Positions 1 through 11,360 are shown, numbered from the stretch's first letter. The stretch is DNA of 64,000 nucleotides from CAWATG01 sp963785035 (GCA_963785035.1 CAWATG010000004.1:372001-436000), one strand, 5' to 3'. Program-made: numbers and translations. The notes: generated by a model from the sequence alone, not told the origin.

Positions 1-2
1 TC

Positions 3-137
3 GCCGGCACCCAACGCCCGAGGGGCTTCTGGCGGGTGGGGACCCGTGAACTCTCCGCGGAAACGCTTGTGCTGGCAACGATTCCTGCCGATGTGATCCT
101 TGACCCAGGGGGTCGACGGCCATTCAACCGCCCGTGA
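3..137 (+). CDS. C-terminal end of an unidentified protein (5' truncated)
   Basis: A reading frame open from the window edge ends in TGA at 135-137. Its last residues read roughly VGTRELSAETLVLATIPADV, then a short Pro/Arg-rich tail. Codon use is like the neighbouring genes and the other two forward frames close earlier or look less coding. No domain can be named from 44 residues. It would lie about 110 bases upstream of the next gene on the same strand. Confidence 0.35.
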   Translation, partial: AGTQRPRGFWRVGTRELSAETLVLATIPADVILDPGGRRPFNRP

Positions 138-245
138 GCGGTGCTCAATATTCGTGAAACGCTACGAAATCGGACATGTCGGGGGCGATACACGCGGGAA
201 CCGGCGAGGCAACGTGTCGCGTTGCGGACCGTGTGGAGGGGTGAA

Positions 246-3020
246 ATGCGTCTCGTAGAGCTGCAAGGTGAAAACGGGAGGATTCGGTTTCATCCGAGAC
301 TCACACTTGTGACGCTGGACGATGACACCGGCGAGTCGTTTGCGCGCCGTTTGAGCAATGCCTTGACCTCCCCCGGCGGCGAGCACCTCGTCATTGAGAT
401 CGACGGCACGCTGACCGACGCGAGTCAGCTGCCACATCAGCTTTTGGAGCTGGGTGAGACACTCGTACTCGGGGAAGCGGATCTCCTCAAGGCACTTGCG
501 TCCGTCGGCACCGATCTGGAGCGCAAGGCCCTCGAGCAGCGTATCGAACTCGTGGAGAGCCTTGCAGTTCTCCGTGAGCGTGCATCGCGCGAGATTTCGC
601 AGCGGGACGCATTGTCCGCTTCGATCGCCGACGTGAACAGGCGCGTCGAGGACCTTCGCGGGGTGCTAGCTCGCTGCGACGCCAGAGTGGATCAGGCGCC
701 ACTGTCTGCGGTCGATCCTGAGACGTTGCGACGTGCGCGGGCCGCCGATCGCGATCAGTTGGAATCCGAGCTCGCGGCCTTGACCGAAACGCTCGAGGCC
801 GAAAAGGAAGCGTTAGACGAGGCGGTTCGTTCCGGTCATTACGTCTCGGCCTTGGATGCTGCGGAACTGGCACGCATCGGTTCGACGATCAAACTTTTCG
901 AACGCGAGGTTGAGTCCAATGACGACCCCGAGCTGCTCGCGGTTCTTGAGGCCAAGCGGGAGGAAGAGCGTGCCCTGCTCGAATCTCTCGGTTTCGAATC
1001 AAAGATGGACTACCTGCTCTATGTGACGACGCACTCAGCGGATCCCGATGTTGAATCCAGGCGCGCAGATGCGCGGCGCCGATTCGAGGATGCATGGCGT
1101 GCACATGACGAGTTGCGCGAGTTTTGCGAACTGGTTGGACGACTGGGCGATCTAGGGCTTCTCGTTCCAGACGGTGATCACGAATTGCCCCCCGTCGAAG
1201 AGGTGCATCGGGACCTGGACCTTTGCGAGACGCAAAAGGCCGACCTTGGCTCGGAAGTGAGGGCGCATAACGAACGGCTTGCGAAGCTGGACCATTTATG
1301 CGCGAGCGTCGAAGCGAAACTGCAGCGTCTCGCTAGCGAGTTAGACCTCTGGGAGAATCCGTCGCTGGAGAACCTCCGTTCCGAGCACGTCGAAATGGTG
1401 CTGCGGGCAGCACTCGAGGTGCATCCATGGATCGAGGAGTTGGGCCCATTGCCGATCCTCATCGAGGATGCATTCACACAACTCAACGCCGATGTTCGCC
1501 GCGAGATGCTGGATCTTGTCGCACAGCTCTCGGAAGATGTGCAGGTCGTCATCGTGTCGAACAATGCCGCCGTTGTTGCGATGGTGCGCAGACAGGGCAA
1601 GGAGGCAACAACGATCGCGCCGAAGCTGCGCCGACCGGGTCGCGTTGTCGCAAAGCGTTGGCCGAACGCTCCCGGCGCCGATGCCCCGCAGGTTGAGGAT
1701 CTCAAGGGCGCCGCGCTCGCCTCGACAAGGTCGACGGGGCCATCCACAGGTCGATCGGCGAGCCGGATCGGGTTGCAGAAGCGGCTCGGGCGCGGTAACG
1801 AGAGTGCGCAGCCCTCGGAGCCGGAAAGCACCGAGAAGGTTCTCGATGCGAATCCGACAGCCGCTGCGCCGGTTGTCGTCTCGGACGACTTGCAGCGCCA
1901 GGCCTTTGAAGTGGCCCAGGAAGCGCTCGGCAAGGCAAGACGCGCGGCGGAGGCGCGGCGCTCCGCTGATTCCAAAGCGCGCAGCTCGCAGGCGGAGGAG
2001 AAACGAATTGCCGCCGAGGAGGCAAAGCGCAGGCGTGAGGAAGAAAAGCGCCAGCGCGAGGAAGAGAAGCGCAGGCGTGAGGAAGAGAAGCGCAGGCGTG
2101 CGGAGGCAAAGCGGGCCGCCATTGCGGCTCAGCGAGAAGAAGCAGCGGCCACGCGTCGGCGCATTGCTGAACAACGAGCGGTCAAGCGTGGTCAATTCCC
2201 AGGCTCAGCGTCGGCGGCCTACACAAGCGCGAGGCTCTCATCCTGATCCGTTGCGTCGAGGAGCACCACCGGACCATCGGGTTGCGACGGTCCGCGAGAA
2301 GGCGATGCGCGACCAGGCGATGCGCGAGAAGGCGCTTCGCGAGCAAGGCGCTTCGCGAACAGGCGGTGCGCGAGGAGGCACTTCGCCAAAGGGTCGAGCG
2401 TGAAGAGCTCGAACGCGAGCGTAAGCGCCAGGAGAAGATCGACAAGGCTGAGCGCAGTGCTGCGCAACGTGAAGCACGCACTGAAGCCAAACGTCATGGT
2501 GACGAGATCGCTCGTGCCGAACAGGTGCGGCGCGATGAAGCATCGAGACTGGCGCGTGAAGAGGAGGCTCGACTCGAACGAAGAGCACGTGCCCAAGCTG
2601 CTGCAGCCGCTGCGCGTCTCGCTGTGCAGACTGCTGCGGCGGAGGCTGCGGCACGGGAGGCCGCAGAGGCAGCAGTGCTTGCGGGACAAGCAGCAGAGCC
2701 GGAGGTAATCCAACCGGACGCTGGTACGCCAGGGGACAACCTCGAGGCGTCTCCGTCTGACGCAACGCCTCGAATCGACGCAGCGGGATCAGGATGGCGA
2801 AGTTCGCCCGTCGTCGGAACGGATGAACCCCGTACCTGTGAGCAGGGAACGGTGTCGCTCGCATTCCTTCACGGGTGCAGTTGGGCACTGCAGTCAGTGC
2901 CAACTTCCGTTTTGCGATGAATGTCTGGTTGAGCTTGGCCGAAAAGACTCGCAGCTGACCTGTGTGAACTGCGCGCTCGTTCTCGCCGGCGTACGTCGGC
3001 GTGGGAAAAATCGCGGCTGA
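246..3020 (+). CDS. Large coiled-coil protein with SMC-like Walker B end and C-terminal zinc finger (frameshifted)
   Basis: Function unknown; probably a cytoplasmic structural or ATPase-like protein. I chose ATG 246 because GGAGG lies at 235-239; an in-frame GTG at 141 has no ribosome site. The N-terminus (about residues 1-90) looks like the first lobe of an SMC/Rad50-type head but shows no GxxxxGK[ST] loop. Long coiled coils follow (about 100-420). Near residue 400 LPILIEDAF resembles a Walker B strand, and QVVIVSNN a following strand. Then comes a Lys/Arg/Glu-rich helix with 21-bp and 15-bp tandem repeats. The last 65 codons carry a B-box-like cysteine cluster (HCSQC, FCDEC, CVNC). The frame is broken three times: about 2180-2230, at 2347 (an extra G inside a repeat) and about 2740-2820. 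Read through, it would be about 920 residues. The breaks are probably sequence errors. Confidence 0.65.
2026..2109 (+). repeat. 21-bp tandem repeat, four copies
   Basis: Four imperfect 21-bp units start at 2026, 2047, 2068 and 2089. Each encodes a heptad close to RRREEEK, inside the charged helix of the coiled-coil gene. The unit length of seven codons matches a coiled-coil heptad, so the repeat extends a helix without disturbing its register. Confidence 0.85.
2302..2392 (+). repeat. 15-bp tandem repeat, six copies, broken by one extra base
   Basis: Units encode AMRDQ, AMREK, ALREQ, ALREQ, AVREE and ALRQR. The periodicity is exact except for a single additional G at 2347 between units three and four, which moves the frame by one. 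The repeat therefore places one frameshift of the host gene to the base. Confidence 0.85.
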
Positions 3021-3105
3021 AATTCCGCACAAGCATCGGTGCGACCGGCACTCGTCTGTTCTCGACTGGCCGAGGACCACCGACTTCGGCCAGACTTACT
3101 TGGCG

Positions 3106-3779
3106 ATGAACGTCGAATCCCGTGATTCCGCATCGTTGAAGCCCGACGAGCTCGATGAGTTCGGTCAGCTCCTGACTTCGGTCGGGTTGCCACTGACCGA
3201 TGAGGACCTGGATCGCCAGGTTGAGCAGTTCCCGATCATTGCCGTCGGCGTATGGTCGAGGGCGATGGACGTGCGTTTCTCTTCGGTTCTCTCGAACGCA
3301 TCGGTGGTACACCATGCATTCTCTGGGGGCTCGGGGCAGCGCGCCGCGGTCGCTTCGCCGGTCCGTTGACCAAGGCTTTGGTGGGCGAGTTCTACCGGCG
3401 TGCGGCGATTTCTTTCCCCGACGAGGATGTGCTTGTCGCCGGTCGTATCGCACATGCTCCCGTCTACTCGATGCTTGCCGCGCTGACTGACGTCGTACCG
3501 CGTCCCCAGCACACGCCGAGTGGTGAGGACCGTGCGTGGGGTCGACGGTTGGCCCGTCGATTCGGCTGTGACGCCGAGTACGACGACCGGGCGTTTCGTA
3601 CCCGTGCACATGGGGCGTCGGCAGCGATCATCGACGGAAGCACCATCAGCGGCGGTACCAAGGCTGCCATCGAGCTGCTCGGTCCGACTGATCCCACCAA
3701 GGGCGAGTCGTCCATAGCGTTTGGGTGGGCGATGGCCGAGGTGCTTGCCGACGGACTACTTGTTGCGGTCGGAACCTAG
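3106..3779 (+). CDS. Unidentified protein, about 225 residues (frameshifted)
   Basis: Not recognised. The N-terminal half starts at ATG 3106 (MNVESRDSASLKPDELDEFG) and reads to about 3245. The rest continues in the next frame from about 3250 with FLFGSLERIGGTPCILWGLG and ends in TAG 3777-3779. A one-base loss near 3245-3252 joins them. The mix of short strands and helices, and a stretch such as FYRRAAISFPDEDVLVAGRI, would be compatible with an acetyltransferase-like fold, but no acetyl-CoA loop is clear. It follows the coiled-coil gene on the same strand after about 85 bases and ends convergently with the next gene, 44 bases away. Confidence 0.5.
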
Positions 3780-3823
3780 TCCGAGCGGGCTGTTCCCGAG
3801 GGCATTGTTTTGAGCGTGTTGTC

Positions 3824-5868
<2,045 letters not shown>

Positions 5869-5906
5869 GTGGTGGCGTCCTTCGTCAGGCAGTGCGCCTG
5901 GCAACG

Positions 5907-6728
5907 CTACCGGGAGAAGGCGACGCGGATGACGGTGGCCTCCTGAATGCTCCCATTCTCTGACGAGGTTGTGTACAACACGATTGCGCCGAGCGGTGCA
6001 CGTGGGGTGTTGAACGTGACCGATTCCGCGAAGGGGCCCATCTCCATCGCGCCACCTGTGACGAACGTCTTGGCAAGGGGCGTCGGGTTTCCGTCCTCGC
6101 GGACCTCGACCTGGACCGTGCCCTCGAAGGCTGTGCTCCGCCCGGCAAGCTGCACCGGCGAGGTAATCGTGGTGAGTACTTGTGGCGAACTGATCTCGAT
6201 GTTGGGCGACCAAGCGCCTGCTACCGAGTATGGCGCATCGCCTTCGGGGCCGTAACGGCGGACCATGATCGTCGTTGCGGGCCCGTCTGTGCGTGCACGG
6301 ACCTCGACCTCTCCGGATCGTGTGTCACCACCGGCATATGGCCCGACCTTGGGACTTTCGATGCCGAGGTATTCGGTCGCGAACGCTCGAGCGACCGCAA
6401 CTGGATCGTTCGATCCGGCCGTTCCCTTTGGCCACACCGCAGCATTGGGACCGTCGAATGGTCCGGTCGTGGGCGATGTCGATGTTGCTGACGGCCCAGA
6501 CGTCGTCGTTCGGCCCGTCGTTGTCGACGAGCCTCGCCGGTGGGTGGTTGTCGATGTCGCGCCACGTTCGGAGTCATCGTCACCGCCGACGGCCACGATG
6601 GTGGCGACACCGATCACGACGATCAAACCGACGAGTGAGCTGATCACCCACATTCGCCGGCGTCGGTGGTTGGGCGGTTTCGCGTCGTGTGCCGCAGCGG
6701 CCATCAGCGTCTCCAAACGGTCGGTCAA
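5907..6728 (-). CDS. Membrane-anchored Gmad2-domain protein
   Basis: 273 residues. A short cytoplasmic N-terminus is followed by one transmembrane helix (about residues 26-47, WVISSLVGLIVVIGVATIVA), a Thr/Ser-rich linker (about 55-92), and an extracytoplasmic region. The last 100 residues (IEISSPQVLTTITSPVQLAG onward) match the Gmad2 immunoglobulin-like domain found in exported and spore-associated proteins. The protein is probably anchored in the membrane with the Ig-like domain outside. Its function is unknown. It is divergent from mscL, with 137 bases between the two starts, and lies upstream of the YyaL-like gene. Confidence 0.75.
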   Translation of the reverse strand: MTDRLETLMAAAAHDAKPPNHRRRRMWVISSLVGLIVVIGVATIVAVGGDDDSERGATSTTTHRRGSSTTTGRTTTSGPSATSTSPTTGPFDGPNAAVWPKGTAGSNDPVAVARAFATEYLGIESPKVGPYAGGDTRSGEVEVRARTDGPATTIMVRRYGPEGDAPYSVAGAWSPNIEISSPQVLTTITSPVQLAGRSTAFEGTVQVEVREDGNPTPLAKTFVTGGAMEMGPFAESVTFNTPRAPLGAIVLYTTSSENGSIQEATVIRVAFSR

Positions 6729-6865
6729 TCGGTTCGGACATCATCGCTTGCGCTCGCATGTCAGGGCAGGGGCGAAGGTCAGGTTGTGCAGTGCCTGGTT
6801 GCCGCGCGACCTTGTACCACACCACGCGGGCCTCGTTCGCGCCGTGGACAAGGAAGGAACTGAAC

Positions 6866-7249
6866 ATGCTGAAAGGTTTCAAGGCATTCATCATGCGAGG
6901 CAACGTTGTCGACCTCGCGATTGCGGTCGTCGTGGGGGCAGCCTTTGGGGCGGTCGTCAACGCCTTGGTCGCGGACCTGTTGACGCCCCTGGTCGCTGCG
7001 GTGTTCGGCGAGCCCGATTTTTCGGCGTTGCAGTTCACCGTCAATGGCAGCGCGTTCCGTTACGGACACTTCTTGAATTCCGTGTTCTCGTTTCTGTCAG
7101 TGGCATCGGCGATCTATTTTGTCGTCGTCGTGCCGATGACAAAGCTTGCCGAGCGCCGCAAGGCAGGCGCGACCGAGAACATGCCGGAACTCTCCGAAGA
7201 GGCAGCACTCCTGACCGAGATCCGCGACCTGCTCGCCGCCCGGGACTAG
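6866..7249 (+). CDS. mscL: Large-conductance mechanosensitive channel MscL
   Basis: 127 residues forming the homopentameric channel that opens under membrane tension to release solutes on hypo-osmotic shock. The N-terminal amphipathic helix and first transmembrane helix read MLKGFKAFIMRGNVVDLAIA, with the signature GNVVDLAIAVVVGAAFG. The second transmembrane helix is near FLSVASAIYFVVVVPMTKL, and a charged C-terminal helix follows. Length is normal for actinobacterial MscL. Start ATG 6866 is preceded by AAGGAAGG at 6850-6857; longer in-frame starts upstream would add a non-family extension. The gene stands alone, divergent from the Gmad2 gene and convergent with the P450 gene. Confidence 0.95.
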   Translation: MLKGFKAFIMRGNVVDLAIAVVVGAAFGAVVNALVADLLTPLVAAVFGEPDFSALQFTVNGSAFRYGHFLNSVFSFLSVASAIYFVVVVPMTKLAERRKAGATENMPELSEEAALLTEIRDLLAARD

Positions 7250-7258
7250 CGGCGAGCA
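7230..7258. terminator. Hairpin between mscL and the P450 gene
   Basis: A perfect 10-bp inverted repeat, TGCTCGCCGC (7230-7239) and GCGGCGAGCA (7249-7258), with a 9-nt loop, straddles the mscL stop codon. There is no T-run after it, as often seen in high-GC actinobacteria. It sits between two convergent genes and could serve both. Confidence 0.5.
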
Positions 7259-7276
7259 CGAAGTCGGCGGACGGAT

Positions 7277-8443
7277 CTACGCGTTCTCGAACTGGAGGTG
7301 GAGCGAGACGGGGCCCCGGATCGGCCCGGCGTCGATCCAGTCGACGGGCGTTTGGACCGTGAAGTTCGGCTTACGCCTGAGGAAATGTTCGAACACGACA
7401 CGTCCCTCGAGACGAGCAAGCGATGCCCCCAGGCAGTAGTGCACCCCGTGGCCGAAGGCGAGGTGCCGCGGCGCTTTGCGGTAGAGGTCGAACTGATCGG
7501 CGTGCGGGAACTCTCGTTCGTCGCGGTTGGCGGCGCCGAAGAGCAACATCACCTTGGCGCCCTTGGGAATGGTCTGACCGTACAGCTCGTGGTCCCTGAG
7601 CATCGTTCGTGCGAGGCCCTGCACTGGTGAATCGAAGCGCAGGAACTCCTCGATGGCGGCGGGCAATAACGACGGGTCGTTCCGAAGCGTGTTCGTGAGT
7701 TCGTGGTTGGCGCCGAGCTGAACCGATGCGTTCCCGACCAGGTTCGTTGTTGTCTCGTTGCCGGCAACCAACAGGAGAATGCAAAAGCCGAGGAGTTCGT
7801 TGGCCGTGATCTTCTCCCCGTTGATCTCCGCTTGGACAAGGGCGGTCATGAGATCATCGCGAGGGTTGGCAGTGCGATCTTTGACGACGGCCTTGAAGTA
7901 GTCGAAGAGGGACACCGCTGCATGTGTCGACTTCTCGACGTCCTGGCGCGGCCCGGGATCTGATCGTGCCAGATCGTTGGACCAGCTCTTGAAGTCGTCG
8001 CGGTCCTCTCGTGGGATTCCCATCATCTCCGCGATGACGATCGTCGGCAACGGACCGGCGAGCGCAGCGATCAGGTCGATCGAATCCGCGTCGGCGAACT
8101 CGTCGATGAGCTCGTCGGTTGCCTCGCGTGCCTGGGTCTCGATTTGGTTCACGCGGCGGGGGGTGAATGCCCGGCTGACCAGGCTTCGTAGGTGATCGTG
8201 GCGCGGCGGGTCCATCATGATCATCATCGGGATAAAGTCGTTGGCCCCTGCTCCGAGCACGATGCCGTCAGCAGACGAGAAGATCTCGGGAGCGTGCACC
8301 GCGTTCCAGACGTCCTCGAAACGCGACAGCGCGTAGAAGTCGAGTTCCGCGTTGTAGCACAGCGGCTCCTCCTCGCGCATGCGCGTATATGTCGGGTACG
8401 GGTCCGCGTGAATGCCGTGGCCATAAGGGCTGTACAGGTCCAT
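7277..8443 (-). CDS. Cytochrome P450
   Basis: 388-residue soluble bacterial P450 monooxygenase. The I-helix oxygen-activation motif is LLLVAGNETTTN (about residue 225), the K-helix ExxR is EEFLR, and the haem-ligand loop is FGHGVHYCLG, with Cys as axial ligand. No transmembrane segment is present, so it needs a separate ferredoxin and reductase, which are not in this window. Start ATG 8443 has AGGAG 7 bases upstream. It begins 15 bases after the stop of the amidohydrolase gene, implying one transcript. The substrate cannot be read from sequence; neighbours suggest lipid, steroid or aromatic breakdown. Confidence 0.93.
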   Translation of the reverse strand: MDLYSPYGHGIHADPYPTYTRMREEEPLCYNAELDFYALSRFEDVWNAVHAPEIFSSADGIVLGAGANDFIPMMIMMDPPRHDHLRSLVSRAFTPRRVNQIETQAREATDELIDEFADADSIDLIAALAGPLPTIVIAEMMGIPREDRDDFKSWSNDLARSDPGPRQDVEKSTHAAVSLFDYFKAVVKDRTANPRDDLMTALVQAEINGEKITANELLGFCILLLVAGNETTTNLVGNASVQLGANHELTNTLRNDPSLLPAAIEEFLRFDSPVQGLARTMLRDHELYGQTIPKGAKVMLLFGAANRDEREFPHADQFDLYRKAPRHLAFGHGVHYCLGASLARLEGRVVFEHFLRRKPNFTVQTPVDWIDAGPIRGPVSLHLQFENA

Positions 8444-8458
8444 GAAGTGCTCCTGGCG

Positions 8459-9640
8459 CTAGTGAGAGACAGGTAACGGGTGACGGAAGAGCTCGCACGC
8501 GTTGCGGTAGGTGATCTTCTCGAGCTCGTCGGCAGGCAGGTGGCCGTACCGGTCATGGGTGAACTGTTGCGTGTCGGGCCAGGTCGAGTCCGAGTGCGGG
8601 TAGTCGCACTCGAGGGTGATGTGGTCGACTCCGATGCGATGACGAAGCTCGATGATGGACGGGTCGTCGATGGTGCAGAACCAGAAGTTCCGTTGCAAGG
8701 TCTCGCTCGGTGAGATCTCGCCCTTCCAGTTGTTCGCTCCACGACCTGAGCGTGCCATTACGTGCTCGCAGCGGTCGAGCAGCATTGGAACCCAACCAAT
8801 CCCGCCCTCGCTCATGGCGATCTTCAGATTCGGGAACCGTACGGGAACGCCCGACCAGAGCCACTCGGTCGCAGCAACCATCGCCGACGCCGTGAACAAT
8901 GTCGCCATCATCTCAACGGGCATGTAGTCGGTCGTCATCGGGATCCAACCCGACGAGCCGACGTGGAGACACACGACCGTGTCGGTCTCCTCGCATGCCG
9001 CGAAGAACGGATCCCATGCCCCTGACGCGGGCGAGGGGAACCCTGCTGCGCGAGGGCTTTCGGAGAAGGTGACGGCCTTGAAGCCGAGCGCTGCGTTGCG
9101 TCGGACTTCTTCGGCGGCTACGAGCGGATCTCCGAGCCATGGAAGCTGCATTGGCACAAAGCGGTCCGGCGCTGTTGCGCACCACTCGTTGAGCATCCAG
9201 TCGTTCCACGCTCGGGCACACGCCAAGCCGAGTTCGGGGTCCTTGGCCCTGGCGAAGACCGTTCCAGCGAATCCCGCGATGACCGACGGGAAGTTCAGCG
9301 ATGCCCAGATGCCCCCGATGTCCATGTCGCGCAGGCGCTCTTTCGGATCCCATGCTCCTTTGCGCATCTCGTCAAAACGGGTGGGTTCCATCGACCATTG
9401 CTCAGGCGGACGACCGGCGACTGCATTGAGCCCGATTTGCCCTTGGCGTGTGCCATCGAACTCCCACATTTCCGAGCCGTCGTCGGCTTCGATCACACGT
9501 GGGGCGAGTTCCTGCAACGCAGCCGGCATGCGGCCTTCGAAGAGATTGGGCGGCTCGACGACATGGTCGTCGACCGAGAAAAAGGTGTACGGCGTGGCGC
9601 GCGGTTCGGGATCGGGCAACAGCGTGACGACTGGTCTCAC
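8459..9640 (-). CDS. Amidohydrolase-family metal-dependent hydrolase
   Basis: About 393 residues, Amidohydrolase_2 (COG2159) type TIM barrel; members include decarboxylases and hydrolases acting on aromatic or cyclic acids. Visible family landmarks are FFSVDDHVVEPPNLF near the N-terminus, VCLHVGSSG in the barrel, and ECDYPHSDSTWP near the C-terminus (metal and catalytic Asp/His region). I chose GTG 9640 because GGAGG lies 6 bases upstream; a longer reading frame to 9814 adds 58 residues unlike the family. A promoter candidate precedes it at 9680-9708. The P450 gene follows after 15 bases. Substrate unknown. Confidence 0.85.
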   Translation of the reverse strand: MRPVVTLLPDPEPRATPYTFFSVDDHVVEPPNLFEGRMPAALQELAPRVIEADDGSEMWEFDGTRQGQIGLNAVAGRPPEQWSMEPTRFDEMRKGAWDPKERLRDMDIGGIWASLNFPSVIAGFAGTVFARAKDPELGLACARAWNDWMLNEWCATAPDRFVPMQLPWLGDPLVAAEEVRRNAALGFKAVTFSESPRAAGFPSPASGAWDPFFAACEETDTVVCLHVGSSGWIPMTTDYMPVEMMATLFTASAMVAATEWLWSGVPVRFPNLKIAMSEGGIGWVPMLLDRCEHVMARSGRGANNWKGEISPSETLQRNFWFCTIDDPSIIELRHRIGVDHITLECDYPHSDSTWPDTQQFTHDRYGHLPADELEKITYRNACELFRHPLPVSH

Positions 9641-9679
9641 GGCGAGCCTCCGGCCTTCGACGAACGGAACAATTCTCGT

Positions 9680-9708
9680 ATCATATGTACTGGCTCCCGA
9701 TGCTCCAA
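9680..9708 (-). promoter_or_regulatory. Sigma-70-like promoter for the amidohydrolase-P450 pair
   Basis: On the minus strand, TTGGAG (9703-9708) and TATGAT (9680-9685) are separated by exactly 17 bases. They lie 40 bases upstream of the GTG start at 9640. This is the cleanest -35/-10 pair noticed in the window. Confidence 0.55.
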
Positions 9709-9862
9709 GTGTGTACCTGGATCCCAGCGGGATGCGCCCAAGGCGAACGTCGGATCTCGCGCAGCTGCAGGGCTCGCCAACACGGTCCCTACGTTCGGAA
9801 CCATCGAAATCCACCGGTATACGTTCTGCAGGATGGAGTGCACAGGTTTTGGACCTCGACCT

Positions 9863-10549
9863 TCAACGGCGGAGGCCCCGAGAGCGTTGTCGAGCGACAA
9901 CGCCGCAGTTAATCCCTGTTGAGCGATCCGAGGTACCGCGACTGAGCGACACGAGACGGTGCAGCGACGCGCGCAGCGCTGGTGCGTCATCAGGCGGGAT
10001 CAAGAAGATCGACACCAGTAGCCGAATCAGGAGCTGGGAGAGTTCGTCGCGTTCGATCGCGCCGGCGCGGACCATGCCGGTGCCATCGAGGTCCGAGCCG
10101 AGATACTCGACCATGGTTTTCTGGAGCATCGGGAACGTCGAGGCGATGTACTCGACGACGAAGGCCGGTTCCGACGTCGCCAAGCCACGTGCGAGTGGAT
10201 GCTCGGCGAAGTAGTCCAGGGCGAAGTCGATCATGGCCGAAATGCTGGGATCTCCGGGCGCGACGTTGGCCAGGGCCTGTTCGAGCCCACGTTCGTAGCG
10301 TCGCTGTTCGTAGCGCGCGAGCGCAACCAGCAGGTCTTCCTTGGACCCGAAGTATCGATAGATCGTGCCGCGAGAGACGCCCGCGAGTTCCGACACGTCT
10401 GCGATGCCGATCTTTCGCAAGCCGTGGCGCCCGACCGCCTCGAGTGCTCCTTCGAGGATGCGTTCCTCGGTTCGCCTTCGAAGTCCAGTGGCGCGCGCTC
10501 CACTGGACTTGTCGGCGGCAGGGTCGGTGGCGTGCGACGTTGCCGTCAT
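9863..10549 (-). CDS. TetR/AcrR-family transcriptional regulator
   Basis: About 228 residues. The DNA-binding domain is at the N-terminus (about residues 25-75). It has a first helix RILEGALEAVGRHGL, then DVSELAGVSRGTIYRYFGSK, the classic TetR helix-turn-helix ending in YRYFGSKEDLL. The C-terminal two-thirds would bind a ligand and dimerise. Start ATG 10549 overlaps the stop of the upstream gene as ATGA, showing translational coupling with the haem-oxygenase-like gene. It probably represses its own operon and perhaps the amidohydrolase-P450 unit downstream. Confidence 0.9.
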   Translation of the reverse strand: MTATSHATDPAADKSSGARATGLRRRTEERILEGALEAVGRHGLRKIGIADVSELAGVSRGTIYRYFGSKEDLLVALARYEQRRYERGLEQALANVAPGDPSISAMIDFALDYFAEHPLARGLATSEPAFVVEYIASTFPMLQKTMVEYLGSDLDGTGMVRAGAIERDELSQLLIRLLVSIFLIPPDDAPALRASLHRLVSLSRGTSDRSTGINCGVVARQRSRGLRR

Positions 10550-11289
10550 GCCTCGAGCAGCCGGTCCCATGAGTGCCACATGGCGTCGAAGGTCAATGAG
10601 GTCTCGATCACAGCTCGCCGGATCAGGTTCTGGTTGTATGCCGAGTCGGCATAGGTCCGGATCATCTTGAAACCCATCTCCGCGTCGTCGCCCTCGATGT
10701 CCTCGTGCATCTTCCAGAAGGAGACCGCTTCGTCGTCGAGTCCGTAGTTGGACTTGAAAACCTCAGAGAGCTTCGGCGCAGTGTGCTTACCCTCGCGATT
10801 CTCCGAGAGGATTTCACCGCGGGCCTCGGTTGCAAGCGAGAACGCCGCTACCGCTTCGGCAGGGGACCGGTTGCAGAAGTGATCCAGCGTGTACATGGCG
10901 CCGAGGGTCTCGGGAAGCGGCGTGTGGTCCAGGATGTCTGCTTCGGTCAAACCGAAGGCAAACCCGAATTTGGTCAGGACGTCGATGTGGTTCTTGGTCT
11001 GGTAAAAGCCCGCCTCGCGAGAGAAGTTCTCCGAGAGCATGAGAAAGTTGTCGCGCTCGAGCATGAGACCAATTGCGCTTGCCATCGAGTGCACGACGAA
11101 ACGGGAGTAGTGGTACTGCTCCTTGGTGTAGGCGGCAACAACCTCTCGGGGCGCGGTTCCCTTGAAGAAGGCGACCATGAGCTTGGAAGGTTTTCCGGGC
11201 TTGAGCGCCCGCATGGTGGCGACGAGATCGTCGATGAACTCATCGATCGGCATTGCTACTTGAGGGTTCGGGCGAAGCGCTGTTGTCAT
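10546..11289 (-). CDS. Haem-oxygenase-like (TENA/PqqC/CADD superfamily) protein
   Basis: 247 residues, mainly helical. Features recall the haem-oxygenase-like fold: EQYHYSRFVVHSM (Glu and His pair on one helix), SENFSREAG, and HEDIEGDDAEMGFK. Such Glu/His/Asp sets bind a di-iron centre in one branch of the superfamily (HDO enzymes), while PqqC and TenA lack metal. Whether all ligands are present here needs alignment. Start ATG 11289 has a strong GAGGAGAGGA upstream. It is first in an operon with the TetR gene (4-nt overlap). No function is assigned; an oxidative step on a fatty or amino-acid-like substrate is plausible given the neighbours. Confidence 0.7.
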   Translation of the reverse strand: MTTALRPNPQVAMPIDEFIDDLVATMRALKPGKPSKLMVAFFKGTAPREVVAAYTKEQYHYSRFVVHSMASAIGLMLERDNFLMLSENFSREAGFYQTKNHIDVLTKFGFAFGLTEADILDHTPLPETLGAMYTLDHFCNRSPAEAVAAFSLATEARGEILSENREGKHTAPKLSEVFKSNYGLDDEAVSFWKMHEDIEGDDAEMGFKMIRTYADSAYNQNLIRRAVIETSLTFDAMWHSWDRLLEA

Positions 11290-11360
11290 CGGTGGTGGTC
11301 CTCTCCTCAGCGGGCGGTCGTGACGGGGGGTCACGACACGCGCCGAATATCGATCAGTGG

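Noticed and set aside
1178..2195. Long minus-strand frames opposite the coiled-coil gene
   Set aside because: Low-complexity Ser/Arg sequence mirrors the KR/E repeats of the real strand.
2302..2392. Programmed frameshifting in the coiled-coil gene
   Set aside because: No slippery heptamer with pseudoknot was seen, three shifts would be needed, and unrelated genes show similar breaks.
8979..10214. A 411-codon plus-strand frame antisense to the amidohydrolase and TetR genes
   Set aside because: Ser/Arg/Pro-rich shadow typical of GC-rich antisense frames; both minus-strand genes have clear families and ribosome sites.
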